From Roseococcus suduntuyensis (GTDB lineage Bacteria; Pseudomonadota; Alphaproteobacteria; Acetobacterales; Acetobacteraceae), in contig NZ_JACIDJ010000006.1 of assembly GCF_014196305.1 (NCBI RefSeq), positions 1 through 64,000 of the forward strand: a stretch of 64,000 nt of DNA, in the 5' to 3' direction. How positions within the stretch are numbered: the stretch's first letter is position 1; every line of letters starts with the position of its first letter. The position numbers and the translations under genes were made by a program. Below, in pieces: positions 24,349 through 32,786 of this stretch. The notes under the pieces are model-generated. The model was given only the letters and a program-made list of their open reading frames with translations, did no database searches and was not told where the DNA came from.

Positions 24349-25193
24349 CGCCGCGCACCGGCCAGCTCCGCGCCACGCTGCCGACCGGCCCCGTCACCCT
24401 GCGCTGGGTGGAATGGGGGCCGGTGGAGGGGCGGCCGGTGCTCTGCCTCCATGGGCTGACCCGCAACGGGCGCGACTTCGACGCGCTGGCCATGGTGCTG
24501 GCGGGGCAGGGACGGCGGGTGATCTGCCCCGACATGCCGGGCCGGGGCATGTCGGGCTGGCTGCCTACGCCCGCCTCCTATGCCGTGCCCACCTACATCG
24601 CCGTCCTGGCCCCGCTGCTGGAGGTGCTGGGCGAGGTGGATGTGGTGGGCACCTCCATGGGCGGGCTCATCGCCATGGGGCAATGCACGGTGCCGGGCGT
24701 CAGGCTGCGCCGGCTCGTGCTGAACGATGTCGGCCCCTACCTCTCCGGGGAGGGCACGGAACGGCTGCGTGACCATCTGGGCCAGGCGCCCGGCGAGTTC
24801 GCGGATGTCGCGGAATACGAAGCCTATCTCCGCAAAGCCAATGCAGGTTTCGGCGCGTTGACCGACGCGCAATGGGCGGCGATGGCGTGGCATGGGGCGC
24901 GGATGACGGCCGGCGGCCGTGTCGTGGCGCATTTCGACCCCGCCATCCTCGTGCCGCTCATGAAGCCCGCGCTGCCGAGCGTGGATCTCTGGCCGCTCTG
25001 GCCGATGGTCGCGAAGCGGCCGGTCCTGGTGCTGCGCGGCGAAGCGTCCGAGCTGCTGGCGCCCGAGGTCGCGGCGCGCATGGTCCAGAGCCCGGGCGTC
25101 CGGCTGGAAACCATCCCTGGCTGCGGCCATGCGCCGGCTTTGATGGACAGCGCGCAGACCGCCCTCGTGGCCGGGTTCCTGGCGCGGGCCTGA
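24345..25193 (+). CDS. Alpha/beta hydrolase
   Basis: A 282-residue alpha/beta hydrolase. The nucleophile elbow is GTSMGG (Ser near residue 105), the oxyanion region is HGLTRNGRDF, and the late His is in PGCGHAP. The acid is probably in the LRGEASELL segment. It starts with GTG overlapping the CoA-transferase stop (GTGA at 24345-24348). Together with the CoA-transferase it could process a CoA ester or ester substrate; this is inference from context. Confidence 0.87.
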   Translation: MTPRTGQLRATLPTGPVTLRWVEWGPVEGRPVLCLHGLTRNGRDFDALAMVLAGQGRRVICPDMPGRGMSGWLPTPASYAVPTYIAVLAPLLEVLGEVDVVGTSMGGLIAMGQCTVPGVRLRRLVLNDVGPYLSGEGTERLRDHLGQAPGEFADVAEYEAYLRKANAGFGALTDAQWAAMAWHGARMTAGGRVVAHFDPAILVPLMKPALPSVDLWPLWPMVAKRPVLVLRGEASELLAPEVAARMVQSPGVRLETIPGCGHAPALMDSAQTALVAGFLARA

Positions 25194-25215
25194 GGCCGCG
25201 CCACCAACCTCCCGT

Positions 25216-25229
25216 TTGATCCAGATCAA
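25216..25229 (+). promoter_or_regulatory. FNR/FixK-type binding site upstream of the sulfide:quinone reductase gene
   Basis: TTGATCCAGATCAA matches the consensus TTGAT-N4-ATCAA exactly. It is centred about 101 bases upstream of the sqr start codon. Such boxes are used by FNR, FixK and related Crp-family regulators responding to low oxygen or nitric oxide. The regulator gene is not in the window. Confidence 0.65.
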
Positions 25230-25261
25230 GGAACACCCCGCCCCCCTGTCCTATCTTGCCC

Positions 25262-25306
25262 GCATTATTAAGCATTACAAGATATATTAAGTATCTTAAT
25301 AAATGC
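25262..25306 (+). promoter_or_regulatory. AT-rich nested palindrome in the sqr promoter
   Basis: This is the most AT-rich stretch of the window. GCATTATTAAG (25262-25272) faces CTTAATAAATGC (25295-25306), and inside it AAGATA (25279-25284) faces TATCTT (25292-25297). It ends 17 bases before the sqr start codon, overlapping where a -10 element would be expected. It would suit a repressor such as an ArsR-family sulfide sensor, which are known to control sqr genes; the regulator here is unknown. Confidence 0.5.
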
Positions 25307-25323
25307 GGAATTCAGGAGGCGAC

Positions 25324-26652
25324 ATGTCAGGGCTGGAGCACACCCAACTTCGCGCAATCCTCGGTCGGCGTGGCCTGCTGCTCGGCGCGGGCGCCATGGC
25401 CGGGGTGGGCGCCGTGGCGCGCGCGCCCCAGGCGGCGGTCGCCACCTCGGCGAAAATCGTCATCATCGGGGCGGGTGCCGCCGGCCTCGCCACCGCCTCG
25501 CGCCTCGCCATGGGGCTGTCGGGGGCCAGCATCACGATGCTCGACAAGCGGCGGGAGCATCACTACCAGCCCGGCTACACCCTCGTGGCCGCGGGGCTGA
25601 AGAGCCCGGACTATGTGCTCTCCTCCACCCGCCAATGGGTGGCGCGCGGCGTGAACTGGGTGGAGGAGGCGGCGGCCGAGATCGACCCGGTGGGCAAGGT
25701 GGTCACCACCGATGCCGGGCAGCGCCTGCCCTACGACTTCCTGGTGGTGGCGACGGGCCTGACGCTCGATTACGGCGCCATCGAGGGCATGGATGTCTCC
25801 CGCATCGGCCAGAACGGGCTGGGCAGCGTCTATGCCGGCCCCGCCCAGGCCGCGGCCACCTGGCGCGCCATGTCGGACTTCGCGGACAAGGGCGGGCAGG
25901 GCGTGTTCCTGCGCCCGGCCACCGAGATGAAATGCGCCGGCGCGCCCTTGAAATACGCCTTCCTGACCGATGACTTCCTGCGCCGCCGCGGCAACAGGGG
26001 CCGCGCGGAACTCACCTACAACGCACAGAACCGCGTGCTGTTCAGCGTGCCCATCGTGGCCGAGCGCGTGCGGATGCTCTACGCCGAGCGCAACATCCGC
26101 GTGACGCATGACCATGTGCTGCGCAAGATCGACCTCGACCGCCGCATCGCGACCTTCCGTACGCCGGCTGGCGATGCCGAGCAGCGCTACGACTTCATCA
26201 ACGTGATCCCCCCCATGCGCGCGCCGGAGGTGGTCCGCAACTCGCCGCTGCGCTGGCAGGCGGGCCCCTGGGCCGGTGATGGCTGGGCCGAGGTGGACCG
26301 CCACACCCTGCGACACGTCCGCTTCCCCGAGGTCTTCTGCGTGGGCGACGTGGCGGGCGTGCCCAAGGGCAAGACCGCGGCCAGCGTGAAGTGGCAGGTG
26401 CCGGTGGCGGTGGATCACCTCATCGCCACCATCCAGGGCCGCGAGAGCGCCGAGCACTACAATGGCTACACCTCCTGCCCGCTCATCACGCGGGTGGGCC
26501 GGGCGATGCTGGTGGAGTTCGACTACAACGACAACCTGGTGCCCTCCTTCCCCGGCGTGATCGCGCCGCTGGAGGAGCTCTGGATTTCCTGGATCATGAA
26601 GGAGGTGGGGCTGAAGCCCACCTATCTCGCCATGCTGCGCGGCCGCGCGTGA
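25324..26652 (+). CDS. sqr: Sulfide:quinone oxidoreductase, type II-like
   Basis: A 442-residue FAD protein that oxidises sulfide and reduces quinone at the membrane. The FAD motif IVIIGAGAAGLATASRLA begins near residue 47. The two cysteines that form the redox pair in human and bacterial type II SQR are present as Cys204 in KCAGAPLK and Cys385 in YTSCPL. The N-terminus (ILGRRGLLLGAGAMAGVGAVARA) resembles a twin-arginine signal or anchor, unusual for type II enzymes. The ATG at 25324 has a perfect AGGAGG 5 bases upstream. A small membrane protein gene follows after 16 bases. Confidence 0.88.
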   Translation: MSGLEHTQLRAILGRRGLLLGAGAMAGVGAVARAPQAAVATSAKIVIIGAGAAGLATASRLAMGLSGASITMLDKRREHHYQPGYTLVAAGLKSPDYVLSSTRQWVARGVNWVEEAAAEIDPVGKVVTTDAGQRLPYDFLVVATGLTLDYGAIEGMDVSRIGQNGLGSVYAGPAQAAATWRAMSDFADKGGQGVFLRPATEMKCAGAPLKYAFLTDDFLRRRGNRGRAELTYNAQNRVLFSVPIVAERVRMLYAERNIRVTHDHVLRKIDLDRRIATFRTPAGDAEQRYDFINVIPPMRAPEVVRNSPLRWQAGPWAGDGWAEVDRHTLRHVRFPEVFCVGDVAGVPKGKTAASVKWQVPVAVDHLIATIQGRESAEHYNGYTSCPLITRVGRAMLVEFDYNDNLVPSFPGVIAPLEELWISWIMKEVGLKPTYLAMLRGRA

Positions 26653-26668
26653 AGGAGGGGTTGAACCC

Positions 26669-27016
26669 ATGAAGGAACTCGATCTCGCCACGCTGGTGGC
26701 CGTCTTCCAGGAAATGCTGGGCTGGACCTTCTGGCCGCTGGTGGCGCTGGCCGCCCTGGTCACGCTGGCCTTCCTGCGCGTGCTGCTGCGCGACCGTTCG
26801 CTCATTCCCCAGCGGCTTGTCTGGGCCGAGGCGCTGGGCGTCATGGGCGGTGTGGTGGCGGTGCTGGTGATGTTCACCGTGACCAGCTCGGGCTTCGCCG
26901 ATCTGGGCGGGCCGATCGATTGGCTGCTGGTGCTGGCCATCTTCGGCTTCGGCACCGTGGGCACGGCGCTGGGGCTCTACGCGGCGCTCGGCCTGTTCCG
27001 GCGTAGCGTGGCGTAG
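26669..27016 (+). CDS. Small membrane protein, DUF5368-like
   Basis: A 115-residue protein with three predicted transmembrane helices (about 20-40, 55-75 and 85-108) and a short basic loop (RVLLRDRSLIPQR). It looks like DUF5368 proteins, which I recall only as short uncharacterised membrane proteins of alphaproteobacteria. It lies 16 bases downstream of sqr and is surely co-transcribed, so it may anchor the flavoprotein or help quinone access; this is inference. Its TAG stop opens directly into a CTGAT-type repeat. Confidence 0.7.
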   Translation: MKELDLATLVAVFQEMLGWTFWPLVALAALVTLAFLRVLLRDRSLIPQRLVWAEALGVMGGVVAVLVMFTVTSSGFADLGGPIDWLLVLAIFGFGTVGTALGLYAALGLFRRSVA

Positions 27017-27071
27017 CGTCTGATCGCCTCCGGTGGCAGCACCGGAGGCGTGAATCAGCTGCGCGGCTTGA
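27017..27071 (+). repeat. CTGAT-type repeat element, single copy
   Basis: It begins right after the TAG stop of the small membrane protein gene. CTGAT...ATCAG frames the stem CGCCTCCGG/CCGGAGGCG, with a loop enlarged by an extra GTG...CAC pair. The usual CCGCTCGG tail is changed to CTGCGCGG. It lies between the convergent DUF5368-like and hemB genes. Confidence 0.8.
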
Positions 27072-27075
27072 GAGG

Positions 27076-28086
27076 TCAGCCCGCCTTGATCAGCCGCGCC
27101 GCCTGCACCGCGAAGTAGGTCAGGATGCCGTTGGCGCCGGCGCGCTTGAAGCACATCAGGCTTTCCATCATCGCGCGGTCATGGTCCAGCCAGCCGCGTT
27201 CCACCGCCGCCATCAGCATCGAATACTCGCCGCTCACCTGATAGACGAAGGTGGGCGCGCCGAATTCGCGCCGCACCCGGTGCACGACATCCAGGTAGGG
27301 CAGGCCGGGCTTCACCATCACCATGTCGGCCCCCTCCGCGAGGTCGAGCGCCACTTCGCGCAGCGCCTCGTCGGTGTTGGCGGGGTCCATCTGGTAGGTC
27401 TTCTTGTCCTTCGGCCCCGCGCGGTCCGGCCCGGTGAGCGAACCGATGGCGTCGCGGAAGGGCGCGTAGAAGCCGGATGCATACTTCGCCGCATAGGACA
27501 TGATGCGCGTGCGCTGCAGCCCCTCGGCGTCCAGCGCGGCGCGGATGGTGCCGATGCGGCCGTCCATCATGTCGGAGGGCGCCACGATGTCCACGCCCGC
27601 CTTCGCGTAGTTCACCGACATGGTGACGAGGGCGGCGACACTCTCCTCATTGTCCACCTCGCCATTCCGCACCACGCCGTCATGGGCATGGGTGGTGTAG
27701 GTGTCGAGCGCCACGTCGCCGATGACGCCGAGGCCCGGATGCGCGGCCTTCAGCGCGCGCGCGGCGCGGCAGGTGAGGTTGTCGGGGTCGAGCGCGCCCG
27801 TGCCGTCCTCGTCGCGCGCCTCCATGGGGGTGTAGGGGAAGAGCGCGACCGCGGGGATGCCGAGCGAGGCGGCCTCGGCCACATGCTCCGCCACCACATC
27901 GGGGCTGACGCGCAGCACGCCCGGCATGGAGGGCACCTCGACCCGCTGGCCCGTGCCGTCCGTCAGGAAGATGGGCCAGATCAGGTCGCCCACGTGCAGG
28001 GCGTTCTCGGCCACCAGGGCGCGCGTCCAGGCGTCCTGGCGGTTGCGCCGCATGCGGGTGGTGGGAAAGGAACCGGCGTAGTGCAT
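27076..28086 (-). CDS. hemB: Delta-aminolevulinic acid dehydratase (porphobilinogen synthase)
   Basis: A 336-residue haem-pathway enzyme that condenses two aminolevulinates to porphobilinogen. The two Schiff-base lysines are Lys201 (SYAAKYASG) and Lys259 (MVMVKPGLPY). The metal-site region reads DVALDTYTTHAHDG with no cysteine triad, so it is the magnesium-using type typical of alphaproteobacteria rather than the zinc type. The start at 28086 (MHYAGSFPTTRMRRNRQ) has a GGAGG site 5 bases upstream; a longer open frame upstream is not needed. Confidence 0.96.
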   Translation of the reverse strand: MHYAGSFPTTRMRRNRQDAWTRALVAENALHVGDLIWPIFLTDGTGQRVEVPSMPGVLRVSPDVVAEHVAEAASLGIPAVALFPYTPMEARDEDGTGALDPDNLTCRAARALKAAHPGLGVIGDVALDTYTTHAHDGVVRNGEVDNEESVAALVTMSVNYAKAGVDIVAPSDMMDGRIGTIRAALDAEGLQRTRIMSYAAKYASGFYAPFRDAIGSLTGPDRAGPKDKKTYQMDPANTDEALREVALDLAEGADMVMVKPGLPYLDVVHRVRREFGAPTFVYQVSGEYSMLMAAVERGWLDHDRAMMESLMCFKRAGANGILTYFAVQAARLIKAG

Positions 28087-28144
28087 CACGCCTCCGATGG
28101 CTGGAGCGCCAGTAGGGCGCGGAAGGCTGAATCGGTGACGCACA

Positions 28145-29431
28145 TCAGCTCAGCGCCTGCTCAAGGTCCGCGATGATGTCGTCAATGTGCTCGATTCCGA
28201 TGGACAGGCGCACATAGCCCGGCGTCACCCCGCTCATCGCCTGCTCGCTCTCGTCGAGCTGGCTGTGGGTGGTGGTGGCGGGATGGATGGCCAGGCTGCG
28301 CGCATCGCCGATGTTCGCCACATGGTAGAACATCTTGAGCTTCTCGATGAAGGCCTGCCCCGCCTCCTTCCCGCCCGCCAGCTCGATGCCCATCAGGCTG
28401 CCCATGCCACCCTTGAGGTGGGTGTCGGCGCGCTTCCGCGCCTCGCCCTCGGCCAGGGAGGGGTGGATCACCTTCGTCACCTTGGGGTGGGCCGCAAGCC
28501 AGGCCGCCGCCTTGATGGCGTTGGCGCAATGCCGCTCCATCCGCAGCGGCAGCGTCTCCAGCCCCTGCAGGAACATGAAGGCGTTGAAGGGCGACATGGG
28601 CGCGCCGATGTCGCGCAGCAGGCAGGTCCGCATGCGCAGGATGTAGGCGATGGGGCCGAGTGGCTTGGCCGCCTGCGACCACACCGCGCCGTGATAGCTC
28701 GGGTCGGGCTTGTTCAGCGTGGGGAAGCGGTCGCCGCCGGCTTCCCAGTCGAAATTGCCGCCATCCACCACGATGCCGCCGATGGAGGTGCCATGCCCGC
28801 CGATCCACTTGGTGGTGGAGTGCATGACGATGGCCGCGCCGTGCTGGAAGGGCTTGCAGATGATGGGTGCGGCCGTGTTGTCCATGATCAGCGGCACGCC
28901 CAGCCGCCGGCCGATGGCCGCCACCTCCGCCATGGGAAACACCTGCAGCTTCGGGTTGGGCAGCGTCTCGGCGTAGTAGGCGCGGGTGCGGGCGTCGGTG
29001 GCGCGGGCGAAGCCCTCGGGGTCGGAGGGGTCCACGAAGCGGACCTCGATGCCGAACTGCTTCAGCGTGTTGGCGAAGAGGTTCCAGGTGCCGCCATAGA
29101 GGTCGGTGGAGGAGACGATGTTGTCGCCCGCCTCGCACAGGTTCATCACGCAGAAGGTCGTCGCCGCCTGGCCCGAACCCACGGCGAGCGCCGCGGCACC
29201 CCCCTCCATCGCCGCGATGCGCGTCTCCAGCGCGTCGCAGGTGGGGTTCATGATGCGGGTGTAGATGTTGCCCAGCTCCGCCAGGCCGAAGAGGCGCGCG
29301 GCGTGGCCCGTGTCCTGGAACTGGAAGCTGGTGGTCTGGTGGATGGGCACCGCGACGGAGCCGGTGTTCGGGTCCGCGCGGTGGCTGCCGCCATGCAGGG
29401 CGATGGTCTCGGGGTTGGTGTACTGGCTCAT
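28145..29431 (-). CDS. metY: O-acetylhomoserine aminocarboxypropyltransferase / sulfhydrylase
   Basis: A 428-residue PLP enzyme of the Cys/Met metabolism family that makes homocysteine from O-acetylhomoserine and sulfide. It has the typical N-terminus (TIALHGGSHRADPNTGSVAVPI, quoted in part), the SGQAATTF segment and the PLP lysine Lys208 in HSTTKWIGGHGTS. The ribosome site GAGGGA is enclosed in a stable hairpin (29434-29465) immediately before the start codon, which suggests control of translation. Upstream genes on the same strand are a small exported protein, pyk and a glycerate kinase. Confidence 0.93.
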   Translation of the reverse strand: MSQYTNPETIALHGGSHRADPNTGSVAVPIHQTTSFQFQDTGHAARLFGLAELGNIYTRIMNPTCDALETRIAAMEGGAAALAVGSGQAATTFCVMNLCEAGDNIVSSTDLYGGTWNLFANTLKQFGIEVRFVDPSDPEGFARATDARTRAYYAETLPNPKLQVFPMAEVAAIGRRLGVPLIMDNTAAPIICKPFQHGAAIVMHSTTKWIGGHGTSIGGIVVDGGNFDWEAGGDRFPTLNKPDPSYHGAVWSQAAKPLGPIAYILRMRTCLLRDIGAPMSPFNAFMFLQGLETLPLRMERHCANAIKAAAWLAAHPKVTKVIHPSLAEGEARKRADTHLKGGMGSLMGIELAGGKEAGQAFIEKLKMFYHVANIGDARSLAIHPATTTHSQLDESEQAMSGVTPGYVRLSIGIEHIDDIIADLEQALS

Positions 29432-29433
29432 CC

Positions 29434-29465
29434 TGGCATCCCTCGCATTTGCGGCGAGGGTGCCA
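29434..29465 (-). promoter_or_regulatory. metY: Hairpin that encloses the metY ribosome site
   Basis: On the minus strand TGGCA-CCCTCGC pairs with GCGAGGG-A-TGCCA around a 7-base loop, a 12-bp stem with one bulged A. The 3' arm contains the GAGGGA ribosome site and ends two bases before the ATG. It does not match SAM-II or other SAM riboswitch sequences I know. Confidence 0.5.
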
Positions 29466-29495
29466 TCAGTTGCGTGCCGGCGGAAGGGTTGGGCT

Positions 29496-29933
29496 TCAGG
29501 GCCGGGACGGGGCGGGGGCCTGGGTGCCGGGGGTGACGCCCGGGGTGATGCCCGGCGGCGGCGTCTCGGTGGCCGGCCGCAGCGTTTCGCTGCCATTGCC
29601 CTGGGCGCCCATCAGCGTCCAGCTGCCCTCCATCACGTCACCGTCGCGCAGCTCATAGATGCCCATGCCGGTCATGTTGCCGGCGGTGAAGGCGGTGGCG
29701 AAGGTGCGGCCGGAGACCATGCCCACCCCCTCGATCGTCTCGCGCCCGATGTTCCAGACCAGGTGGAAGCTTGTCAGCCCCACCTGCCGCAGTTCCAGCA
29801 ACCCCCGGTATTCGGAGCCGTCGAGGTTGCGCCCCGTCACCTCATAGACGCCGCTGCGCTGGGCGGCGGCCGGGGCGGTGGCGGCCCAAAGCAGGGTGGG
29901 GGCCAGCAGCGCGGCCAGGAAAAGGCGCTTCAT
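29496..29933 (-). CDS. Small exported protein, unknown function
   Basis: A 145-residue protein with a signal peptide (MKRLFLAALLAPTLLWAATAPAAA, cleavage before QRSGVYEV). The mature domain (residues 26-110) is beta-rich, with spaced repeats of the type G-x-Y-x-x-T/LELRQVG..FHLVWNIG..EGVGMVSG. The tail (from about 118) is Pro/Thr/Gly-rich and disordered. I do not recognise a named family. It starts 14 bases after the pyk stop and is probably in the same transcript. Confidence 0.7.
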   Translation of the reverse strand: MKRLFLAALLAPTLLWAATAPAAAQRSGVYEVTGRNLDGSEYRGLLELRQVGLTSFHLVWNIGRETIEGVGMVSGRTFATAFTAGNMTGMGIYELRDGDVMEGSWTLMGAQGNGSETLRPATETPPPGITPGVTPGTQAPAPSRP

Positions 29934-29947
29934 CGGGGCGGGTATCC

Positions 29948-31384
29948 TCATTTCACCAGGGCGACACGGAGGGAGTTGGTCGTCCCCGGGGTGCCGAAGG
30001 GAACGCCCGCGGTGACGACGATCTCCTCGCCCGTCCTCGCGAACCCCTCCTGCATGGCGGCCCGGGTGGCGCGCGCCACCATCTCCGTCATGGAGTGGAT
30101 ATCCTGGACCACGAGCGGATGCACCCCCCACACCACCGCCAGGCGCCGCGCCGATTCCATGCGGGGCGTCAGGCCCAGGATGGGACAGTCCGGCCGTTCC
30201 CGCGCCACCCGCAGGGTGGTGCTGGCGGTGGAGGTGAAGGTGGCCACCACCTGCGCGCCGATGGTGCGCGCCACCTGCGCCGCGGCGGCGGCAATGGCGC
30301 CCGCGCTGGTGCGCTCGGCCTCGGGGCGGCTCTGGTCGGTCTGGGCACGCCAGCCGGCATCCTGCTCGGTGCGGGCCACGATGCGGTCCATGATGGAGAC
30401 GGCCTCCAGCGGGTATTGCCCCGCCGCCGTCTCGGCCGAGAGCATCACCGCATCCGCCCCGTCGAACACCGCCGTCGCCACGTCGCTGGCTTCGGCGCGG
30501 GTGGGGGAGGGGGCGGTGATCATGCTCTCCAGCATCTGCGTCGCCACCACCACGGGCTTGCCCAGCGCCCGGGCCGCGCGCACCAGCCGCTTCTGCACCA
30601 GCGGCACCTCCTCGGGCGGGAGTTCCACGCCGAGATCTCCGCGCGCCACCATCACCGCATCGGCCAGCGCCAGGATGCCGTCCATGTTCTCGACGGCCTG
30701 GGGCTTTTCCATCTTCACCATGATCCAGGCGCGGCCGGCGGCGATCTCCTGCGCCTCGGCCACATCCTCGGGGCGCTGCACGAAGCTGAGGCCCACATAT
30801 TCGATGCCCAGCGGCAGCACGAAGTCGAGGTCGGCGCGGTCCTTGGCGGTCAGGGCCGGAATGGGCAGGGCCACGTCGGGCACGTTCACGCCCTTGCGGT
30901 CACTCAGCGGGCCGCCGACCACCACCTCGGTCTCCAGGTGGTCGCCCTCCACCTGGCGCGTCACGCGCAGCTTCAGCTTGCCATCGTCCAGCAACAGGCT
31001 GGTGCCGATCCGGGCCGCGGCGATGATCTCGGGGTGGGGCAATTGCGCCCGGCGCACATCGCCTGGCGTGGGGCTGAGGTCCAGGCGGAAGGGCTTGCCG
31101 GGCGTCAGCTGCACGCGGCCGGCGGCGAACTTGCCCACGCGCAGCTTGGGCCCCTGCACATCGGCCAGGATGCCGATGGGCCGACCCAGGCGCTTTTCCA
31201 CGTCGCGGATCATCTCGATGCGCTGGGCGTGGTCCTCGTGGCTGCCATGGCTGAAATTCAGCCGGAACACGTCGGCGCCCGCGCGGAACAGCTTCTCGAT
31301 CATCTCGACGGTGCTGCTCGCGGGGCCGAGGGTGGCGATGATCTTGGTGCGCCGGTGGCGCCGCATGGGAATGCGAGGGGGCAT
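29948..31384 (-). CDS. pyk: Pyruvate kinase
   Basis: A 478-residue pyruvate kinase converting phosphoenolpyruvate and ADP to pyruvate and ATP. It starts RRTKIIATLGPASS, has LNFSHGSHEDH, the substrate-lysine region WIMVKMEKPQAVEN and the metal/phosphate segment VMVARGDLGVELP, then MLESMI..PTRAEASDVATAVFDGADAVMLSAETA. The C-terminal domain is complete. The ATG at 31384 has AAGGAG 6 bases upstream. It follows a glycerate 2-kinase gene by 10 bases, like the ttuD-ttuE pair of tartrate utilisation in Agrobacterium vitis, so it may serve glycerate catabolism as well as glycolysis. Confidence 0.95.
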   Translation of the reverse strand: MPPRIPMRRHRRTKIIATLGPASSTVEMIEKLFRAGADVFRLNFSHGSHEDHAQRIEMIRDVEKRLGRPIGILADVQGPKLRVGKFAAGRVQLTPGKPFRLDLSPTPGDVRRAQLPHPEIIAAARIGTSLLLDDGKLKLRVTRQVEGDHLETEVVVGGPLSDRKGVNVPDVALPIPALTAKDRADLDFVLPLGIEYVGLSFVQRPEDVAEAQEIAAGRAWIMVKMEKPQAVENMDGILALADAVMVARGDLGVELPPEEVPLVQKRLVRAARALGKPVVVATQMLESMITAPSPTRAEASDVATAVFDGADAVMLSAETAAGQYPLEAVSIMDRIVARTEQDAGWRAQTDQSRPEAERTSAGAIAAAAAQVARTIGAQVVATFTSTASTTLRVARERPDCPILGLTPRMESARRLAVVWGVHPLVVQDIHSMTEMVARATRAAMQEGFARTGEEIVVTAGVPFGTPGTTNSLRVALVK

Positions 31385-31394
31385 CGCGTCTCCT

Positions 31395-32687
31395 TCAGGC
31401 GCCGATCAGGATGGCGCGGACGTCGTTCACATTGGTGAGGGTGGGGCCGGTCAGCAGCGCGGTCCCGGCAGCCTCGAAGACGTCGAGGCTGCGATGCTCC
31501 TCCAGGCAGGCGCGCGGGTCGAGGCCTTTCTGGCGGGCGGCGGCGAGCGTGCCCGGCCCCGCGATGGCGCCGGCGGCCTCGGACCTTCCGTCAATCCCGT
31601 CGGTGTCGGCGGCCAGCGCCCAGGTGTTGGGCGCGCCGTTCAGCGTCAGCGCCATGGCGAGCAGGCAGGCGGTGTTGCGCCCGCCGCTGCCCTTCGTGCC
31701 GGGAGGGAGGGTGACGGTGGTCTCGCCGCCCGAGAGCAGCACGCAGGGCGCGGGCAGGGGGTGGCCATGGGCGGCCACGCTGCGCGCGATGCCGGCGAGC
31801 GCGGTGCCCACATGCCGCGCCTCGCCCTCCAGCGCTTCACCGAGGATGAGGGGGGTGAGGCCTTCCGCCCGCGCCGCCTCGGCCATGGCGCGCAGCGCCA
31901 TCATGGGTGTGGCGATCATGCGGAATTCGGCGGTGGCGAGGCGCGGGTCGCCGGGCTTGGGGCTTTCCTCGGCGCCGGCGGCCAGGTGCGCCGCCACGGC
32001 CGGTGGCAATTCCATGCGGTGATGGGCCACCAGGGCGCGCGCCTCGGCGAAGGTGGTCGGGTCGGCGACGGTGGGGCCGGAGGCGATCACCTCCGGGTCA
32101 TCCCCCGGCACGTCGGAGATGGCGAGCGTCACGACCCGCGCCGGATGCGCCGCCGCCGCCAGCCGCCCGCCCGAGAAGGCGGAGAGATGCTTGCGGATGG
32201 CATTCATGGCGTGGATGGAGGCGCCCGAGGCCAGCAGCGCCCGGTTGGTGGCGATCAGGTCCTCCAGCGTGAGCCCCTCCGCCGGCAGGGTGGCCAGCGC
32301 CGAACCTCCGCCCGAAATCAGGGCCAGCACCAGGTCGCGCTCGGTCAGGCCGTCCAGCATGGAAAGGATCTCGCCCGCCGCCGCGGCCCCCCCGGCATCG
32401 GGCACCGGATGGGCACCGAAGCGCAGCGCGATGCGCGACAGCGGCAGCCCCGCCCCGTGCGGCGCGATGACGAGGCCGGTCAGCGGCACATCGGCCCAGG
32501 CGGTTTCCACGGCCTGCGCCATCTTGGCCGCGGCCTTGCCGACGCCCACCACGATCACGCGGCCCTGGCGCGGGGGCTCCGGCAGATGGGCGGCCAGCAC
32601 GGACAGCGGATCGGCCGCGCGCACGCCGGCCGCGAACATTGCCCGCAGCGCGGCCTCGGCCCGCGCATCATCCCAGCCGCCAGACAT
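31395..32687 (-). CDS. Glycerate 2-kinase (DUF4147/TtuD-like)
   Basis: A 430-residue kinase of the MOFRL/DUF4147 type, which phosphorylates glycerate to 2-phosphoglycerate; older annotations call it hydroxypyruvate reductase TtuD. Features are VIVVGVGKAAAKMAQA, the ALISGGGSALATLP loop near residue 125, and the C-terminal MOFRL part with LSGGETTV, GSGGRNTACLLAMA and DTDGIDGRSEAAGA. The ATG at 32687 has an AGGAGG site. It lies 10 bases from pyk, so glycerate can flow through 2-phosphoglycerate and enolase to pyruvate. It is divergent from the flavin monooxygenase gene. Confidence 0.88.
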   Translation of the reverse strand: MSGGWDDARAEAALRAMFAAGVRAADPLSVLAAHLPEPPRQGRVIVVGVGKAAAKMAQAVETAWADVPLTGLVIAPHGAGLPLSRIALRFGAHPVPDAGGAAAAGEILSMLDGLTERDLVLALISGGGSALATLPAEGLTLEDLIATNRALLASGASIHAMNAIRKHLSAFSGGRLAAAAHPARVVTLAISDVPGDDPEVIASGPTVADPTTFAEARALVAHHRMELPPAVAAHLAAGAEESPKPGDPRLATAEFRMIATPMMALRAMAEAARAEGLTPLILGEALEGEARHVGTALAGIARSVAAHGHPLPAPCVLLSGGETTVTLPPGTKGSGGRNTACLLAMALTLNGAPNTWALAADTDGIDGRSEAAGAIAGPGTLAAARQKGLDPRACLEEHRSLDVFEAAGTALLTGPTLTNVNDVRAILIGA

Positions 32688-32786
32688 GCCTTGCCCTCCT
32701 CTTCCTGCCACTATGGACAAGGATGCGCGCCACGGCCACCGGGGCGCTGATTGACAGGGCAGGGCCGTGGCTTTTCAGTCGCTTCC

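Noticed and set aside
29432-29495. SAM-II or SAM-SAH riboswitch before metY
   Set aside because: The 64-base leader does not show the conserved pseudoknot sequences; it is reported only as a ribosome-site hairpin.
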